From contig CAWBCO010000002.1 in NCBI GenBank assembly GCA_963787415.1, forward strand, positions 620,001 to 684,000: 64,000 nt of DNA, written 5' to 3'. Made by a program: the position numbers and the translations under genes. Source of the stretch: CAVUWL01 sp963787415. GTDB lineage: Bacteria > Actinomycetota > Thermoleophilia > Solirubrobacterales > 70-9. This document shows positions 1 to 8,693 of this stretch, piece after piece. Under the pieces are notes generated by a model that saw only the letters and a program-made list of their open reading frames with translations, did no database searches and had not been told where the DNA came from. Within the stretch, counting starts at the first letter, position 1, and each line of letters begins with the position of its first letter.

Positions 1-364
1 CATGCATCAGCGCCTGAGCCAGCTTGCCGATCGCGATCTTTCCCTCAGGGACTATCACCGCGCCGCGTAATCCGGCTCGTGCCGCATAGGCCGCCGCACT
101 CGCTGCGGTATTGCCGGTCGAGGCGCAGATCACCGCCTCTGCCCCGCGACCCTTGGCGCGTGAGACCGCCACCGTCATCCCCCGGTCCTTAAATGACCCG
201 GTCGGATTTGCGCCCTCGAACTTCATGTAGGCGCGGACCCCGATCCGCTCCGAAAGTCGGGGCGCCTCTATCAACGGGGTTGAGCCCTCGTTGAGCGTCA
301 CCACCGGGTCTCCTGGCTCCAGCCCCAGACGCCCGCGGTAGCGCTCTATCAGTGGGGCAATCAT
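1..364 (-). CDS. thrC: Threonine synthase, C-terminally truncated by window edge
   Basis: This PLP enzyme converts O-phosphohomoserine to threonine, the last step of the threonine pathway. About 121 N-terminal residues are visible. They read MIAPLIERYRGRLGLEPGD and then show NEGSTPL, the PLP-lysine motif SFKDRGMT, and the ASTGNTAAS loop that binds the PLP phosphate; these are family hallmarks. The ATG at 364 was chosen because the frame is open back into the end of hom but offers no better start. The gene lies directly downstream of hom on the same strand, in a lysA-hom-thrC order that fits a co-transcribed aspartate-family operon. The rest lies beyond the left edge. Identification is firm; the exact start is less so. 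Confidence 0.93.
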   Translation of the reverse strand, partial: MIAPLIERYRGRLGLEPGDPVVTLNEGSTPLIEAPRLSERIGVRAYMKFEGANPTGSFKDRGMTVAVSRAKGRGAEAVICASTGNTAASAAAYAARAGLRGAVIVPEGKIAIGKLAQALMH

Positions 365-386
365 CAGCTGATCGCCAAGCCGGCGC

Positions 387-1609
387 TCAAACGAACTCCT
401 CCTCAATGACCCGGATCGAGCGCGGTGCAGAGCGAAGATCGTCGAGCTCGGCGATCTTTTCAACAGCTGCCTTAAAACGCGACTCAAGGCACTCGTGGAC
501 GACCATCACCAAGCGTGCGTCCGCACCGATTCCTCGCTGTAGCACGCTCTTTACCGAAATCTCACTAGCGCCTAGCAGCTCAGCGATCTGAGCCAGCACA
601 CCGGGGCGGTCCGCCACCTCGAGGTGTAGATAAAAGAGGAGGTAACATCGGTCACGATCGGAAGCTGAGCGAGCGGTTTAGGTACGGGTGCGTCGCCGGA
701 GAGAATCGAGACGACGTCTCCAAGCACAGCGGAAGCAGTCTGAACCCCGCCAGCCCCAGGCCCCGACATCGTTACCTCAGTGATCGCTGGGGCCTGCACC
801 ATCACCGCGTTGAAGGGACCCTTGACCGGCGACAGCGGGTGTCCACCGTAGAGGAAACAGGGAAAAACGCTGACGCTGATCCCACCCTCGCGGCGCTCGG
901 CGACGCCGAGCAACTTGAGCGATAGGCCGAACTCCTTGGCGTAGGCGAGATCGTCGGGTTGGATGGTCTCGATTCCCTCATAGGCGACCTCAGTCAGGGT
1001 GACCGAGGTGTGGAAAGCGAGGCGAGCGAGGATCGCCATCTTCGCCGCGGCGTCAGCTCCATTGACGTCCTCCGTGGGGTCAGCCTCCGCGTAGCCGAGC
1101 TGCTGGGCGCGGGCCAAGACCTCTGCGTAAGCTGCTCCGCTGCTCGCCATCTCGCTGAGGATGAAGTTCGTAGTCCCGTTGACGATCCCGAAGACCTTGG
1201 AGAGCTCAGTGACGCCAAAGCTCTCCTGGATCGAACGCACGATCGGGATCACCCCCGCGACCGCCGCCTCAAAGCGCAGCTGTACCCCCGCCTCGCGGGC
1301 GATCGCAAAAAGCTGATCGCCGTGGCGGGCGAGCAGCTGCTTGTTCGCGGTGACGACTGGCCTCCCCGCCCGTAGCGCATCGAGTACGTAATCGCGCGCG
1401 GGATCAGTGCCGCCGATCAGCTCTACCACCAAGTCAGAGCCCTCTAATATCGCGCCGAAGTCCCCCTCCGATCGGGTCAGCACTCCACTTAGCTCGGGGC
1501 GCCGACCCGTTGCCGCCTCGACCGCCGCAGAGCGCTCCGTCAAGAGCTCCGCGAAGGCGGCTCCAACCGTGCCGCGTCCGAGCAGTCCGATGCGAACCGA
1601 TTCAGACAT
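387..1609 (-). pseudogene. hom: Homoserine dehydrogenase, interrupted by a one-base frameshift
   Basis: The enzyme reduces aspartate semialdehyde to homoserine. The N-terminal part from MSESVRIGLLGRGTVG carries the NAD(P) Rossmann motif, then TANKQLLARHG and the catalytic-domain stretch GIVNGTTNFIL. The reading frame breaks at 632-635, where a run of four T (minus strand) stands where five would keep frame. Past the break the other frame gives the expected C-terminal ACT domain (VADRPGVLAQIAELLGA to IRVIEEEFV). The start at 1609 was chosen over an upstream in-frame ATG because it fits the family and overlaps the lysA stop by eight bases. This is either a sequencing error or a true loss of the regulatory ACT domain; the catalytic core is intact either way. 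Confidence 0.9.
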
Positions 1610-2963
1610 CGCGCGAGGTGAGGTCCTCGTAGGTCTCGCGACGCACGACGACGCGGGCCTCACCGTCGCGGCAGAAGATCACCGGCGGACGAGGCACGCC
1701 GTTGTAGTTGTTGGCCATCGCGTAGCCGTAGGCTCCGGTGGCTGGGGTGACAAGCACGTCGCCGACCGTGGGGGCGGCGAGCATCGCGTCGCGGACGATG
1801 ATGTCACCGGACTCACAATGCATCCCGGCGATCGTCGCGAGGGTATCGGCCTTCGAGCCGGCTCGGTCAGCGATCAGCGCCTCATATCGTGAGCCGTAGA
1901 GCATCGGGCGGAGGTTGTCTGACATGCCACCATCGACGGCAACGTAGGTGCGAACCCCGGGGATCTCCTTGACCGTGCCGACCCTATAGGCGGTGATACC
2001 AGCGTTGCCGACCAGCGAGCGACCGGGCTCGACCAGAATGCGAACTCCCCTACCAAATACCTCCGCGACGCCGTGCGCCTTGACATCGACATAGGCCTCG
2101 ATCGACGGCGGTTCGTCCTCACGCGTGTAGGCGATGCCGAGACCGCCGCCGACGTTGACTAGCTGACACCAGTCCCCGGCCAGCTCCCCGAGTGCTCGAA
2201 TCGCCAGCTCGTAGGGCTCCAACTCAAAGATCTGGGAGCCGATATGCGCGTGGAGTCCGACCAGGTTCAGCTTCTCAGACTCGAGCGTCCGCTCGATCGC
2301 TCGCATCGCCAGACCATCTTCAAGTCCAAAGCCAAACTTCGAGTCAAGCTGACCGGTCTGCACGTAATCGTGGGTGGACGGCTTGATTCCCGGGGTGACC
2401 CGGATCAATACATCCTGGGGCAGATCGAGCAGACGCTCACAGCGCTCAAGCTCATCGAAGGAATCGAGGATCAGGTGACCGACGCCCGAGCGCGTCGCGA
2501 AGAGGATTTCCTCATCGGTCTTGTTGTTGCCATGCATGTGGATGCGGACTGGGTCAAAGCCCGCGCGCAGCGCCATGTGAAGCTCACCCCCTGAGGCGAC
2601 ATCGACGGAGAGTCCCTCCTCAAAGAAAAGACGGTAGGCCGCGGTACAGGGCAGCGACTTGCTGGCGAAGACAACCTCGTAATCGATATTGCGCTGCTCA
2701 AAGGCGCTGCGATACAGACGTGCGCGGGCGCGCATCTCCTCTTCGTCATAGATGTAGGCGGGTGTTCCATACTCAGCGACCAGGTCAACCACGTCACAGC
2801 CGCCGATTTCGAGATGGCCGCCTTGGCTGAGACGGGCGCCACCTGGCAGAACCGCTCCGCCAACCAACTCGACCGAGGAGCGCTCCCCTGGATCGACATC
2901 AGAAGCGCCGGTGAGGGCCCCGCTCGGGATCCTTACAGCTCCATGTTGTTCACACTCCGCCAT
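1602..2963 (-). CDS. lysA: Diaminopimelate decarboxylase
   Basis: This PLP-dependent fold-III decarboxylase makes L-lysine from meso-diaminopimelate. The barrel begins around YGTPAYIYDEEEMRARA and contains VVFASKSLPC with the PLP lysine, HMHGNNK, HAHIGSQIFE and the NVGGGLGI glycine loop. The C-terminal domain has AVDGGMSDNLRP and the active-site CESGD motif with its cysteine. The length, about 453 residues, is usual. The ATG at 2963 was chosen because a further 45 residues upstream are low-complexity and not family-like; no strong ribosome site is visible there, so the start is uncertain. It is the first gene of the lysA-hom-thrC group. Confidence 0.95.
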   Translation of the reverse strand: MAECEQHGAVRIPSGALTGASDVDPGERSSVELVGGAVLPGGARLSQGGHLEIGGCDVVDLVAEYGTPAYIYDEEEMRARARLYRSAFEQRNIDYEVVFASKSLPCTAAYRLFFEEGLSVDVASGGELHMALRAGFDPVRIHMHGNNKTDEEILFATRSGVGHLILDSFDELERCERLLDLPQDVLIRVTPGIKPSTHDYVQTGQLDSKFGFGLEDGLAMRAIERTLESEKLNLVGLHAHIGSQIFELEPYELAIRALGELAGDWCQLVNVGGGLGIAYTREDEPPSIEAYVDVKAHGVAEVFGRGVRILVEPGRSLVGNAGITAYRVGTVKEIPGVRTYVAVDGGMSDNLRPMLYGSRYEALIADRAGSKADTLATIAGMHCESGDIIVRDAMLAAPTVGDVLVTPATGAYGYAMANNYNGVPRPPVIFCRDGEARVVVRRETYEDLTSRDV

Positions 2964-3000
2964 TGGACGGGCATTGTGACGATTGGAAGTGCTACCTCGA

Positions 3001-3729
3001 TTAGTGCTTGCCGCGAAGCAAGCTGCCGACCGCGCCAACAGTTTCAGAAACCGTGGTGCCGAGCGTTGAGTCGGTAGCGTTAACGCCGTTGAGAGCACCC
3101 TGGGTTACGGTGCTGATCCCGGTGTTGTTGAGCGTGCCGGTCACGGTTTCATCGACTCCTGAGACCGTGCTGTTGACGGTGCTGCCAAGGGTCGAAGCGA
3201 GACCATTGCCCGGCCCCTGTGCCCCGCCCGCGGCGCTGGGAACGATGCTCCCGGAGTCGGTCCCGCTGGAGGGCTTAGTCGAGCCGGTCGACCCAGAGCT
3301 AGCCACAGAGCCCGAAGGGGGCGAGGAGCCGGCCGGAGAAGATCCGTTCCTGGGACCGGAGGGTTCGGTTGGGCCACCCCGACCAGGGGCAGATCCCGGA
3401 CTGCCAACACCGAGACGGTTTCCGGGTGCGAGCGCCACCGATTGCCCCCGGGTGTCGGCTCCTGGGAACCTCGCGACCGCGCCGCGAGGGGTCCTCGCCC
3501 CGACCGAAGCCCTCGGTTGCCCAGCGCCGGTTGCTGTGTATTTGATCGCCGGCCTTTTGACCGGAGAAACCAAGGCGGAGTGCGCGCCTTCTGCCCCGCC
3601 AAGGCCGGGAAGCGGCCACTGCCGGAAAGCCTGGACCGAAACGAGCAATGCGAAACAGATAACCGCGGCGCCGATTAGAACAGTGCTCGAAACCGCACCG
3701 GCGAGATACGCTCGTGCCTGCCGAACCAC
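3001..3729 (-). CDS. Secreted or membrane-anchored Ser/Gly/Pro-rich protein
   Basis: No family was recognised. The 242-residue protein starts with a short basic segment and one hydrophobic helix (about residues 9-33, LAGAVSSTVLIGAAVICFA), which can serve as a signal anchor. The middle (about 60-165) is a disordered Pro/Gly/Ser-rich linker. The C-terminal third is Thr/Ser/Val-rich with loosely repeating units such as STVNSTVSG and TDSTLGTTVSETVG, which suggest a short beta-rich or amphipathic repeat. It stands between lysA and the cation efflux gene on the same strand. A role at the cell surface is inferred only from composition and the anchor. Confidence 0.6.
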   Translation of the reverse strand: MVRQARAYLAGAVSSTVLIGAAVICFALLVSVQAFRQWPLPGLGGAEGAHSALVSPVKRPAIKYTATGAGQPRASVGARTPRGAVARFPGADTRGQSVALAPGNRLGVGSPGSAPGRGGPTEPSGPRNGSSPAGSSPPSGSVASSGSTGSTKPSSGTDSGSIVPSAAGGAQGPGNGLASTLGSTVNSTVSGVDETVTGTLNNTGISTVTQGALNGVNATDSTLGTTVSETVGAVGSLLRGKH

Positions 3730-3783
3730 CCAAGCTCCTTTTCGTTTGGGTCCTGAAATTCTTCTACCCCAGGGTAGGCAATT

Positions 3784-4722
3784 TCAGTCCTCCTGGCGAC
3801 GATTCTCCACCGACAGAAGCGCCCCCTGGGCCTCCTCCTCCATCTGCAGCGTGGTGTGCTCGATACCGAAGTGCTCGGCTAGGAGGACCTCGAGCCGGCG
3901 ACGGATTAGGTCGCGGTCTAGACCGGGCGCCGCGACAACGTGGGCGGCGATCGCCCCAAAACCAGCACTTAGGGTCCAGACATGCAGGTCATGGACCGCG
4001 CGAACTCCCTCCACCGCGCAAAGTGCCGTACCGAGAGCCTCAACATCGACCCCCGCGGGTGCAGCCTCCATCAAGACGTCGACCGGGTCTTTGATCAACC
4101 GCCACGAAGAGACGAGGACCAAAGCCCCGATAAGCCCTCCGATGATTGGATCGACCACCGGCGAACCGCCAGCCAAGACGATCGCCCCCGCAACCAAGAC
4201 GCCGAATGAGCCGAGGGCATCGGCGGCGCTGTGGCGCAGGACAGCCTCGAGGTTGATGTCTTGGCGCTCTCCCCGCGCGAGGATCAGCGCCGCGGCGAGA
4301 TTTCCGACAAGCCCAAGGGCGCCCAGTGCAAGAACCCCGCCGCCGTTGATCGGAGGGGGATCGCTTAGTCGCTGCAGTGCTGCGATCGTGATCGCGATTC
4401 CAACCACCGCCAGGAGCAGCCCGTTGAGAAGCGCAGCGAGCACCTCCGAGCGCTGGTAGCCAAAGGTACGACGGCCGCTGGCAGGTCGAGTTGCAAGGCG
4501 GGCGGCAGCCAGCGCCAGGGCAATCGCGCCGACATCTGAGAGCAGGTGCCCGGCGTCGGCAAGCACAGCCAGGGAGTGTGTGAGGACCCCACCGATTGCC
4601 TCCAGCACCAACATCGCGACGTTGATCGCAAACGCGATCCAAAGCCGCCGACGGCTGTCACCGCGACGTGCGCCCAGCGCCTGGGCGTGGGAACCGAATG
4701 CGGGCTGAGCGTGATCGTGCAC
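3784..4722 (-). CDS. Cation diffusion facilitator family transporter (CzcD/ZitB type)
   Basis: A 312-residue CDF transporter, probably a proton-coupled Zn2+/Co2+/Cd2+ exporter of the cytoplasmic membrane. Six hydrophobic segments lie within about residues 26-210. TM2 carries the metal-site pattern HSLAVLADAGHLLSD, and TM5 carries the paired site HSAADALGS. The soluble C-terminal domain (about 215-300) contains the DLHVWTLSAG segment typical of CDF cytoplasmic domains. The N-terminus is His-containing (MHDHAQPAFGSH), often seen in Zn transporters. Substrate cannot be fixed from sequence. No metal-responsive regulator is adjacent. Confidence 0.93.
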   Translation of the reverse strand: MHDHAQPAFGSHAQALGARRGDSRRRLWIAFAINVAMLVLEAIGGVLTHSLAVLADAGHLLSDVGAIALALAAARLATRPASGRRTFGYQRSEVLAALLNGLLLAVVGIAITIAALQRLSDPPPINGGGVLALGALGLVGNLAAALILARGERQDINLEAVLRHSAADALGSFGVLVAGAIVLAGGSPVVDPIIGGLIGALVLVSSWRLIKDPVDVLMEAAPAGVDVEALGTALCAVEGVRAVHDLHVWTLSAGFGAIAAHVVAAPGLDRDLIRRRLEVLLAEHFGIEHTTLQMEEEAQGALLSVENRRQED

Positions 4723-4765
4723 GAACCCGAGCTTAAGCCTCCTAAACCCGCCTGGTCGGAGTCCG

Positions 4766-6031
4766 CTATACCGCGGTCAGCTGCTTCTCTGGCTCGATCG
4801 CCTTGGCGGCAACTTCGACGCCATAGGCGAGCCGCTCGCTGTATTCACGGGCCTGCATGCGGGAGATGACCATTCGCTGGATCTCGGCCGTGCCCTCAAA
4901 CAGTTGATAGATCTTTGCGTCACGGAAAAACTTCTCCAGCGGGCACTCGGTACTCCAGGCGTAGGGGCCAACCAGATCCATCAGCGATGTCGTCGCCCAC
5001 ATCGTCACATCACCAGCCTTGAGCTTCGACATCGAGCCCTGGCCGCCGGTCATCGGCAGCCCGTTCCGACCCATCCAGGCTGCTCGCTGAACGAGCAGGC
5101 GGGCGGCCTCGATCTCAGTCGCGATATCGGCAAGCGTCTGCTGGATGCGTTGCTTTTGCAGCATCGGCGTGCCGGCCTCAGAGTTGCCATCGAGGTACTC
5201 CAGGGACCACTCGTATGCGGCCTGCGCGATCCCTAGGGCGGAGGCGCCGACCAGCGGCCGGGTCACCTCAAACGTGGCGAGCGCATCGGCGGAGCGAGAC
5301 TTTTGACCGGAACGAGCGCGCTCCAACTTCCTAGCCAGCTTCTCCTCCCCGCCGAGCAGATTCTCAGCAGGGATACGGCAGTCATCAAGCACAACCTCCG
5401 CGGTATGGGAGGCGCGGATCCCGAGCTTTGACTCCTTCTTGCCCTGGCTCAGCCCCGGGGTGCCCTTGCTGATCACGAAGGAGGCCTGCCCGCGCGTACC
5501 GAGCTCGGGGTCAACGGTGGCGACGACGACGTGAACGTCGGCGATTCCTCCATTGGTGATGAAGACCTTGGTCCCATTCAGGACCCACTCATCGCCCTCG
5601 CGCCTCGCGGTTGTCTTCAGGCTCTTCACGTCCGAGCCCGCCTGCGGCTCGGTGACCGCGTAGGCACCCAGCCTTATCTCCTCACCGCTTCCGAAGCACT
5701 CTGGAACCCAGCGTCCGATCTGCTCGGGCGTTCCCGAGGCGGCGATCCCCGCAGCGGCAAGTCCCGAACCCGCTATCGCCAATGCAATTCCGGCGCAGCC
5801 CCAGTGCATCTCCTCAGCCGAGATCACCGACATTTGGCCGTCTCCGTCACCAGCGAGGCGCTGGATGTGCTCCAGACCCTGCAGCCCCTGCTTGCGAGCC
5901 TCGCGGACAACCTCCCAGGGAGTGCTCTCCTCTTCATCGTGCTTGCGAGCCGCGGGCCGGATCACCTCGCGGGCAAAGGTTCGGCAGCGGTCTTTGAACT
6001 CCAACTGCTCCTCGTTCAATGCGAAATCCAT
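4766..6031 (-). CDS. Acyl-CoA dehydrogenase
   Basis: FAD-dependent alpha,beta-dehydrogenation of acyl-CoA, first step of beta-oxidation or a related branched/short-chain pathway. About 421 residues show the full family order: helical N-domain from MDFALNEEQLEFKDR, the beta-domain signature AYAVTEPQAGSDVKSLKT, VFITNGGIAD, and the C-terminal helical domain with FEGTAEIQRMVISR, where the catalytic Glu is expected nearby. The start at 6031 was preferred over a start 40 codons upstream because an AAGGAG site lies just before it and the N-terminus then fits the family. A palindromic operator sits 27-42 bases upstream, so repression by a TetR-type regulator is likely. Confidence 0.93.
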   Translation of the reverse strand: MDFALNEEQLEFKDRCRTFAREVIRPAARKHDEEESTPWEVVREARKQGLQGLEHIQRLAGDGDGQMSVISAEEMHWGCAGIALAIAGSGLAAAGIAASGTPEQIGRWVPECFGSGEEIRLGAYAVTEPQAGSDVKSLKTTARREGDEWVLNGTKVFITNGGIADVHVVVATVDPELGTRGQASFVISKGTPGLSQGKKESKLGIRASHTAEVVLDDCRIPAENLLGGEEKLARKLERARSGQKSRSADALATFEVTRPLVGASALGIAQAAYEWSLEYLDGNSEAGTPMLQKQRIQQTLADIATEIEAARLLVQRAAWMGRNGLPMTGGQGSMSKLKAGDVTMWATTSLMDLVGPYAWSTECPLEKFFRDAKIYQLFEGTAEIQRMVISRMQAREYSERLAYGVEVAAKAIEPEKQLTAV

Positions 6032-6057
6032 GCGACTCCTTCTTCCTTGAAGACTGA

Positions 6058-6108
6058 TTGACTGGTCAGTCAACCAGTCCCGGCAAAGATTAACTGACCA
6101 GCCAGCCA
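6058..6108. promoter_or_regulatory. Two TGAC-N6-GTCA-like operators upstream of acyl-CoA dehydrogenase
   Basis: Positions 6058-6073 form a perfect inverted repeat, TTGACTG-GT-CAGTCAA, just upstream of the acyl-CoA dehydrogenase start at 6031. A second, weaker copy (TGAC-CAGCCA-GCCA) lies at 6095-6108. The size and symmetry fit a TetR-family operator. The site also lies between the dehydrogenase and the divergent gene at 6133. Similar sites occur at 12063, 13466 and 51321. The regulator is not proven. Confidence 0.6.
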
Positions 6109-6132
6109 GCTCTCCACGTGTAGCGTTCCCCC

Positions 6133-7536
6133 GTGGCCAAGGACCGCCCAATCAACGCCGAGGTACCGACTCAGCCGCCAGCGCCCTCGGATCTCGAGGC
6201 GGGGCCAGAGCCGAAAGTCGATCCGCCACCCATCGATCCGCCACCCCCCAGCGCCGAGCAGAGGACCGCTGAGCTCCCCGCGACGGTGGCGCCAGCTTCG
6301 CCGATCAGGCGACGTCGCAAGCCGATTCCCTTTGCGCTCAAGGCGATCGCCGGGCTCGTTGCAATCGCTGTGGCCTTTATCGTCGCGGCAATCCTTGGCG
6401 CCGGCTCCAAGAGCTCCGGCCCTAACCCCGGCGCTTCGGCGCCGGTGGGTGCCAAGACGCCCACAACCAAGACGCCCGCGACGGAGACCGCCGCTCAGCT
6501 CGGCTATCCGGCCTTCGCCACCAACAACACGACTAGAGTCGGCGGCGCCACTCCCGCTTCCAATGCCGCTGGCGTCGCCCTGGCCACCTTTCCCTCGACC
6601 ACCCCAGCCCAACGTCCACCGGCGGTCACCCTGGTTGGCGAAGACGATTGGCAGGGAGCGATCGCGGCTTCGGTGCTGATGGCAGCCCCGGTGCGGGCGC
6701 CGATCCTGATCTCAGCGGAAAGCGCGGTTCCCGAACCAACCTCGGCTGCGCTCAGCGCCTTAGATCCACGCGGCAGTGGGGCCACCGGCGGAGCCCAGGT
6801 CTTCGACATCGGCGCGGTGAGCGCACCCACAGGCCTGACTCGACTCACTCGGGTGAGAGCGACCAGCGCCGCCGCCACCGCGGCGGCGATCGAGAGCCTG
6901 CGCCAAAGATTGCTCGGGCTCGCGCCCGAACACATAGTCATAGCCTCCTCCCAACAACCCGGCTATGCGATGCCCGCAGCCGCCTGGGCGGCACGGTCGG
7001 GTGACCCAGTCCTATTCGCCGAGCGCGACAAATTGCCGGCGGCCACCGCCACGGCGCTCAAGCGATACCCCAAGGTGCCCGTCTATGTCCTCGGTCCCGC
7101 CACGACGATCTCCGCGGCCGTGGTGGGAGACGTGGCCAAGATTGACAGCCGAGTGCGCCGCGTATCCGGCAGCGACCCGGTTAAAAATGCCATCGCGCTG
7201 GCGCGCTACTCGGCTGGAAACTTCGGCTGGAATGTCAACGACCCTGGCCACGGCTTCGTGATCGTCCGCAGCAACACGCCGCTTGACGCGGCGGTAGCAG
7301 CTCCACTTTCAGCCTCGGGCACCTGGGGTCCGCTGCTACTCACCGATAGCGCCGCTAGGCTGCCGATGGCGCTGCGCGGGTACCTGCTCGACGTCAAGCC
7401 CGGCTACACAACCGACCCAACCCGGGCCTTCTACAACCACGTTTGGATAATCGGAGATGAAGGAGCGATCGACGTGGATCAGCAGGCCGAGATAGACAAC
7501 CTGGCAGCGTTGACCAAAATCGGAGGAGAACCGTGA
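6133..7536 (+). CDS. Membrane-anchored cell wall-binding repeat 2 (CWB2)-like protein
   Basis: This 467-residue protein has a Pro-rich cytoplasmic N-terminus, one transmembrane helix (about residues 66-92, FALKAIAGLVAIAVAFIVAA) and an extracytoplasmic domain. The latter resembles CWB2 repeats: VTLVGEDDWQGAIAASVLM, SAESAVPEPTSAALSALDP, and later VPVYVLGPATTISAAVVGDV with SDPVKNAIALARY. CWB2 repeats bind wall-anchored polymers in Gram-positive bacteria. The family call rests on pattern recall and is moderate. Its stop overlaps the next start (GTGA), so it leads a three-gene translationally coupled unit with a small protein and a metallo-hydrolase. Confidence 0.65.
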   Translation: MAKDRPINAEVPTQPPAPSDLEAGPEPKVDPPPIDPPPPSAEQRTAELPATVAPASPIRRRRKPIPFALKAIAGLVAIAVAFIVAAILGAGSKSSGPNPGASAPVGAKTPTTKTPATETAAQLGYPAFATNNTTRVGGATPASNAAGVALATFPSTTPAQRPPAVTLVGEDDWQGAIAASVLMAAPVRAPILISAESAVPEPTSAALSALDPRGSGATGGAQVFDIGAVSAPTGLTRLTRVRATSAAATAAAIESLRQRLLGLAPEHIVIASSQQPGYAMPAAAWAARSGDPVLFAERDKLPAATATALKRYPKVPVYVLGPATTISAAVVGDVAKIDSRVRRVSGSDPVKNAIALARYSAGNFGWNVNDPGHGFVIVRSNTPLDAAVAAPLSASGTWGPLLLTDSAARLPMALRGYLLDVKPGYTTDPTRAFYNHVWIIGDEGAIDVDQQAEIDNLAALTKIGGEP

Positions 7537-7781
7537 GCGAGGCAGAGAGACCGGCGCTTTTGGCCGCCGACCATGAGGCAACGGTGGAGGACATCCGAGC
7601 CCTTGCAGGTGCCTCTACGCCCCACTTCGCGCTGCAGGTCCGAAATCGCATCCGGCGCTTGATCGCGCCGCTGCCTTCCGGACACCCAGCGCGCGCCGAA
7701 GGTGAACGCAAGATCGCGGCCTTGGAGGATCTTGCCGAGCACAGCGGCGACCCGCGCGGCACCATGGGCATCGAGCATTGA
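7533..7781 (+). CDS. Small hypothetical protein
   Basis: An 82-residue, mostly helical, soluble protein starting at a GTG that overlaps the previous stop as GTGA, with a GGAGGAG site ahead. It contains STPHFALQVRNRIRRLIAPL and GHPARAEGERKIAALEDLA and ends at IEH. No family was recognised. Tight overlaps on both sides argue that it is translated and co-regulated with its neighbours. Function unknown. Confidence 0.7.
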   Translation: MSEAERPALLAADHEATVEDIRALAGASTPHFALQVRNRIRRLIAPLPSGHPARAEGERKIAALEDLAEHSGDPRGTMGIEH

Positions 7782-8440
7782 AGTACCTCGCGCCGGGGGT
7801 CTGGCGCCTGGAGGAGTCGCCGCGGCCGCTGATCAATGTCTATCTGGCCGGGAACGTTCTCATCGATGCCGGCCGCCGCTGGGACCTGGGGCGGATTCGA
7901 GGACAAATCGCGGACCGCGAAATTTCCCTGCTGGCACTCACCCACGTCCACCCCGACCACCAGGGCGCCGCCCAGGCAATCTGTGAGGAGCGCGGCGTTC
8001 CCCTCGCCTGCCACCGCGACGACGTCGATGCGATGGAGGGACGACGCCCGGTGGCAGCAACCGATCATCCTCTTGCCAAGTTCTTCGCCTGGCTTTGGCA
8101 AGGGCCTCCCCACCGAGTCGAGCGGGTGCTTAAAGAGGGCGATGAGGTGGGCGAATTCCAGGTTCTGCATGCACCCGGACATTCGGCAGGAGAGGTGATC
8201 TACTGGCGCCAATCCGATCAGGTGGCAATCTGTGGCGACGTAATCAGAAACATCTCGTTCATCAGCGCCCGCAGTGGTCTTCGGGAGCCTCCGGAGAACC
8301 TCACCCCCGACCGGACCGAGAACCGCCGCTCGATCCACAGGCTGGCCGAGCTGAGCCCACGCCTGATCCTCCCCGGGCACGGACCCGCGATCGCCGACAT
8401 GGCGGCCTTCGATCGTTTTGTAATGGAGCTGGCGAGCTGA
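7778..8440 (+). CDS. MBL-fold metallo-hydrolase
   Basis: A 220-residue metallo-beta-lactamase-fold hydrolase. The core metal motif is THVHPDHQG (HxHxDH), with later ligands in HAPGHSAGEV, CGDVI (bridging Asp) and LPGHGP (last His). The start is a TTG that overlaps the previous stop as TTGA. No lactamase-specific feature is seen; the compact size fits glyoxalase II-like or other small-thioester or lactone hydrolases. The substrate cannot be named from sequence. It is the third gene of the coupled group beginning at 6133. Confidence 0.9.
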   Translation: MKYLAPGVWRLEESPRPLINVYLAGNVLIDAGRRWDLGRIRGQIADREISLLALTHVHPDHQGAAQAICEERGVPLACHRDDVDAMEGRRPVAATDHPLAKFFAWLWQGPPHRVERVLKEGDEVGEFQVLHAPGHSAGEVIYWRQSDQVAICGDVIRNISFISARSGLREPPENLTPDRTENRRSIHRLAELSPRLILPGHGPAIADMAAFDRFVMELAS

Positions 8441-8489
8441 TGCGAGCAAACGCTCGACGCGATCATCGAAGCGACTAAGCTTGCCGCAG

Positions 8490-8693
8490 ATGAACGAGAC
8501 CGAGCACGGCTTCAAGGAGGGAGATCCGGTCTGGGTCGAGGATGGAGAGGGCAAACGCCACCCTGGAGTCTTCGTCGGTGACAACGAAGGCTCAGGTTGG
8601 TTTGGCGGTGGTCCCAGCGCCTACGTCGTTCATCCCGATGCACACCAGGCCGAGGTGGTCTCGATTTTTCGCATCATTCCGCGCGAGGAGTAG
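8490..8693 (+). CDS. Small hypothetical protein
   Basis: A 67-residue protein starting MNETEHGFKEGDPVWVEDG; an in-frame TTG nine bases upstream is an alternative start. It reads like a small beta-barrel with repeated Gly/Trp/Val (VWVEDGEGKRHPGVFVGD, GSGWFGGGPSAYVVHPD), similar in feel to SH3-like or Tudor-like barrels, but no family is assigned. Its end overlaps the end of the convergent LLM flavoprotein gene by 20 bases. Confidence 0.6.
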   Translation: MNETEHGFKEGDPVWVEDGEGKRHPGVFVGDNEGSGWFGGGPSAYVVHPDAHQAEVVSIFRIIPREE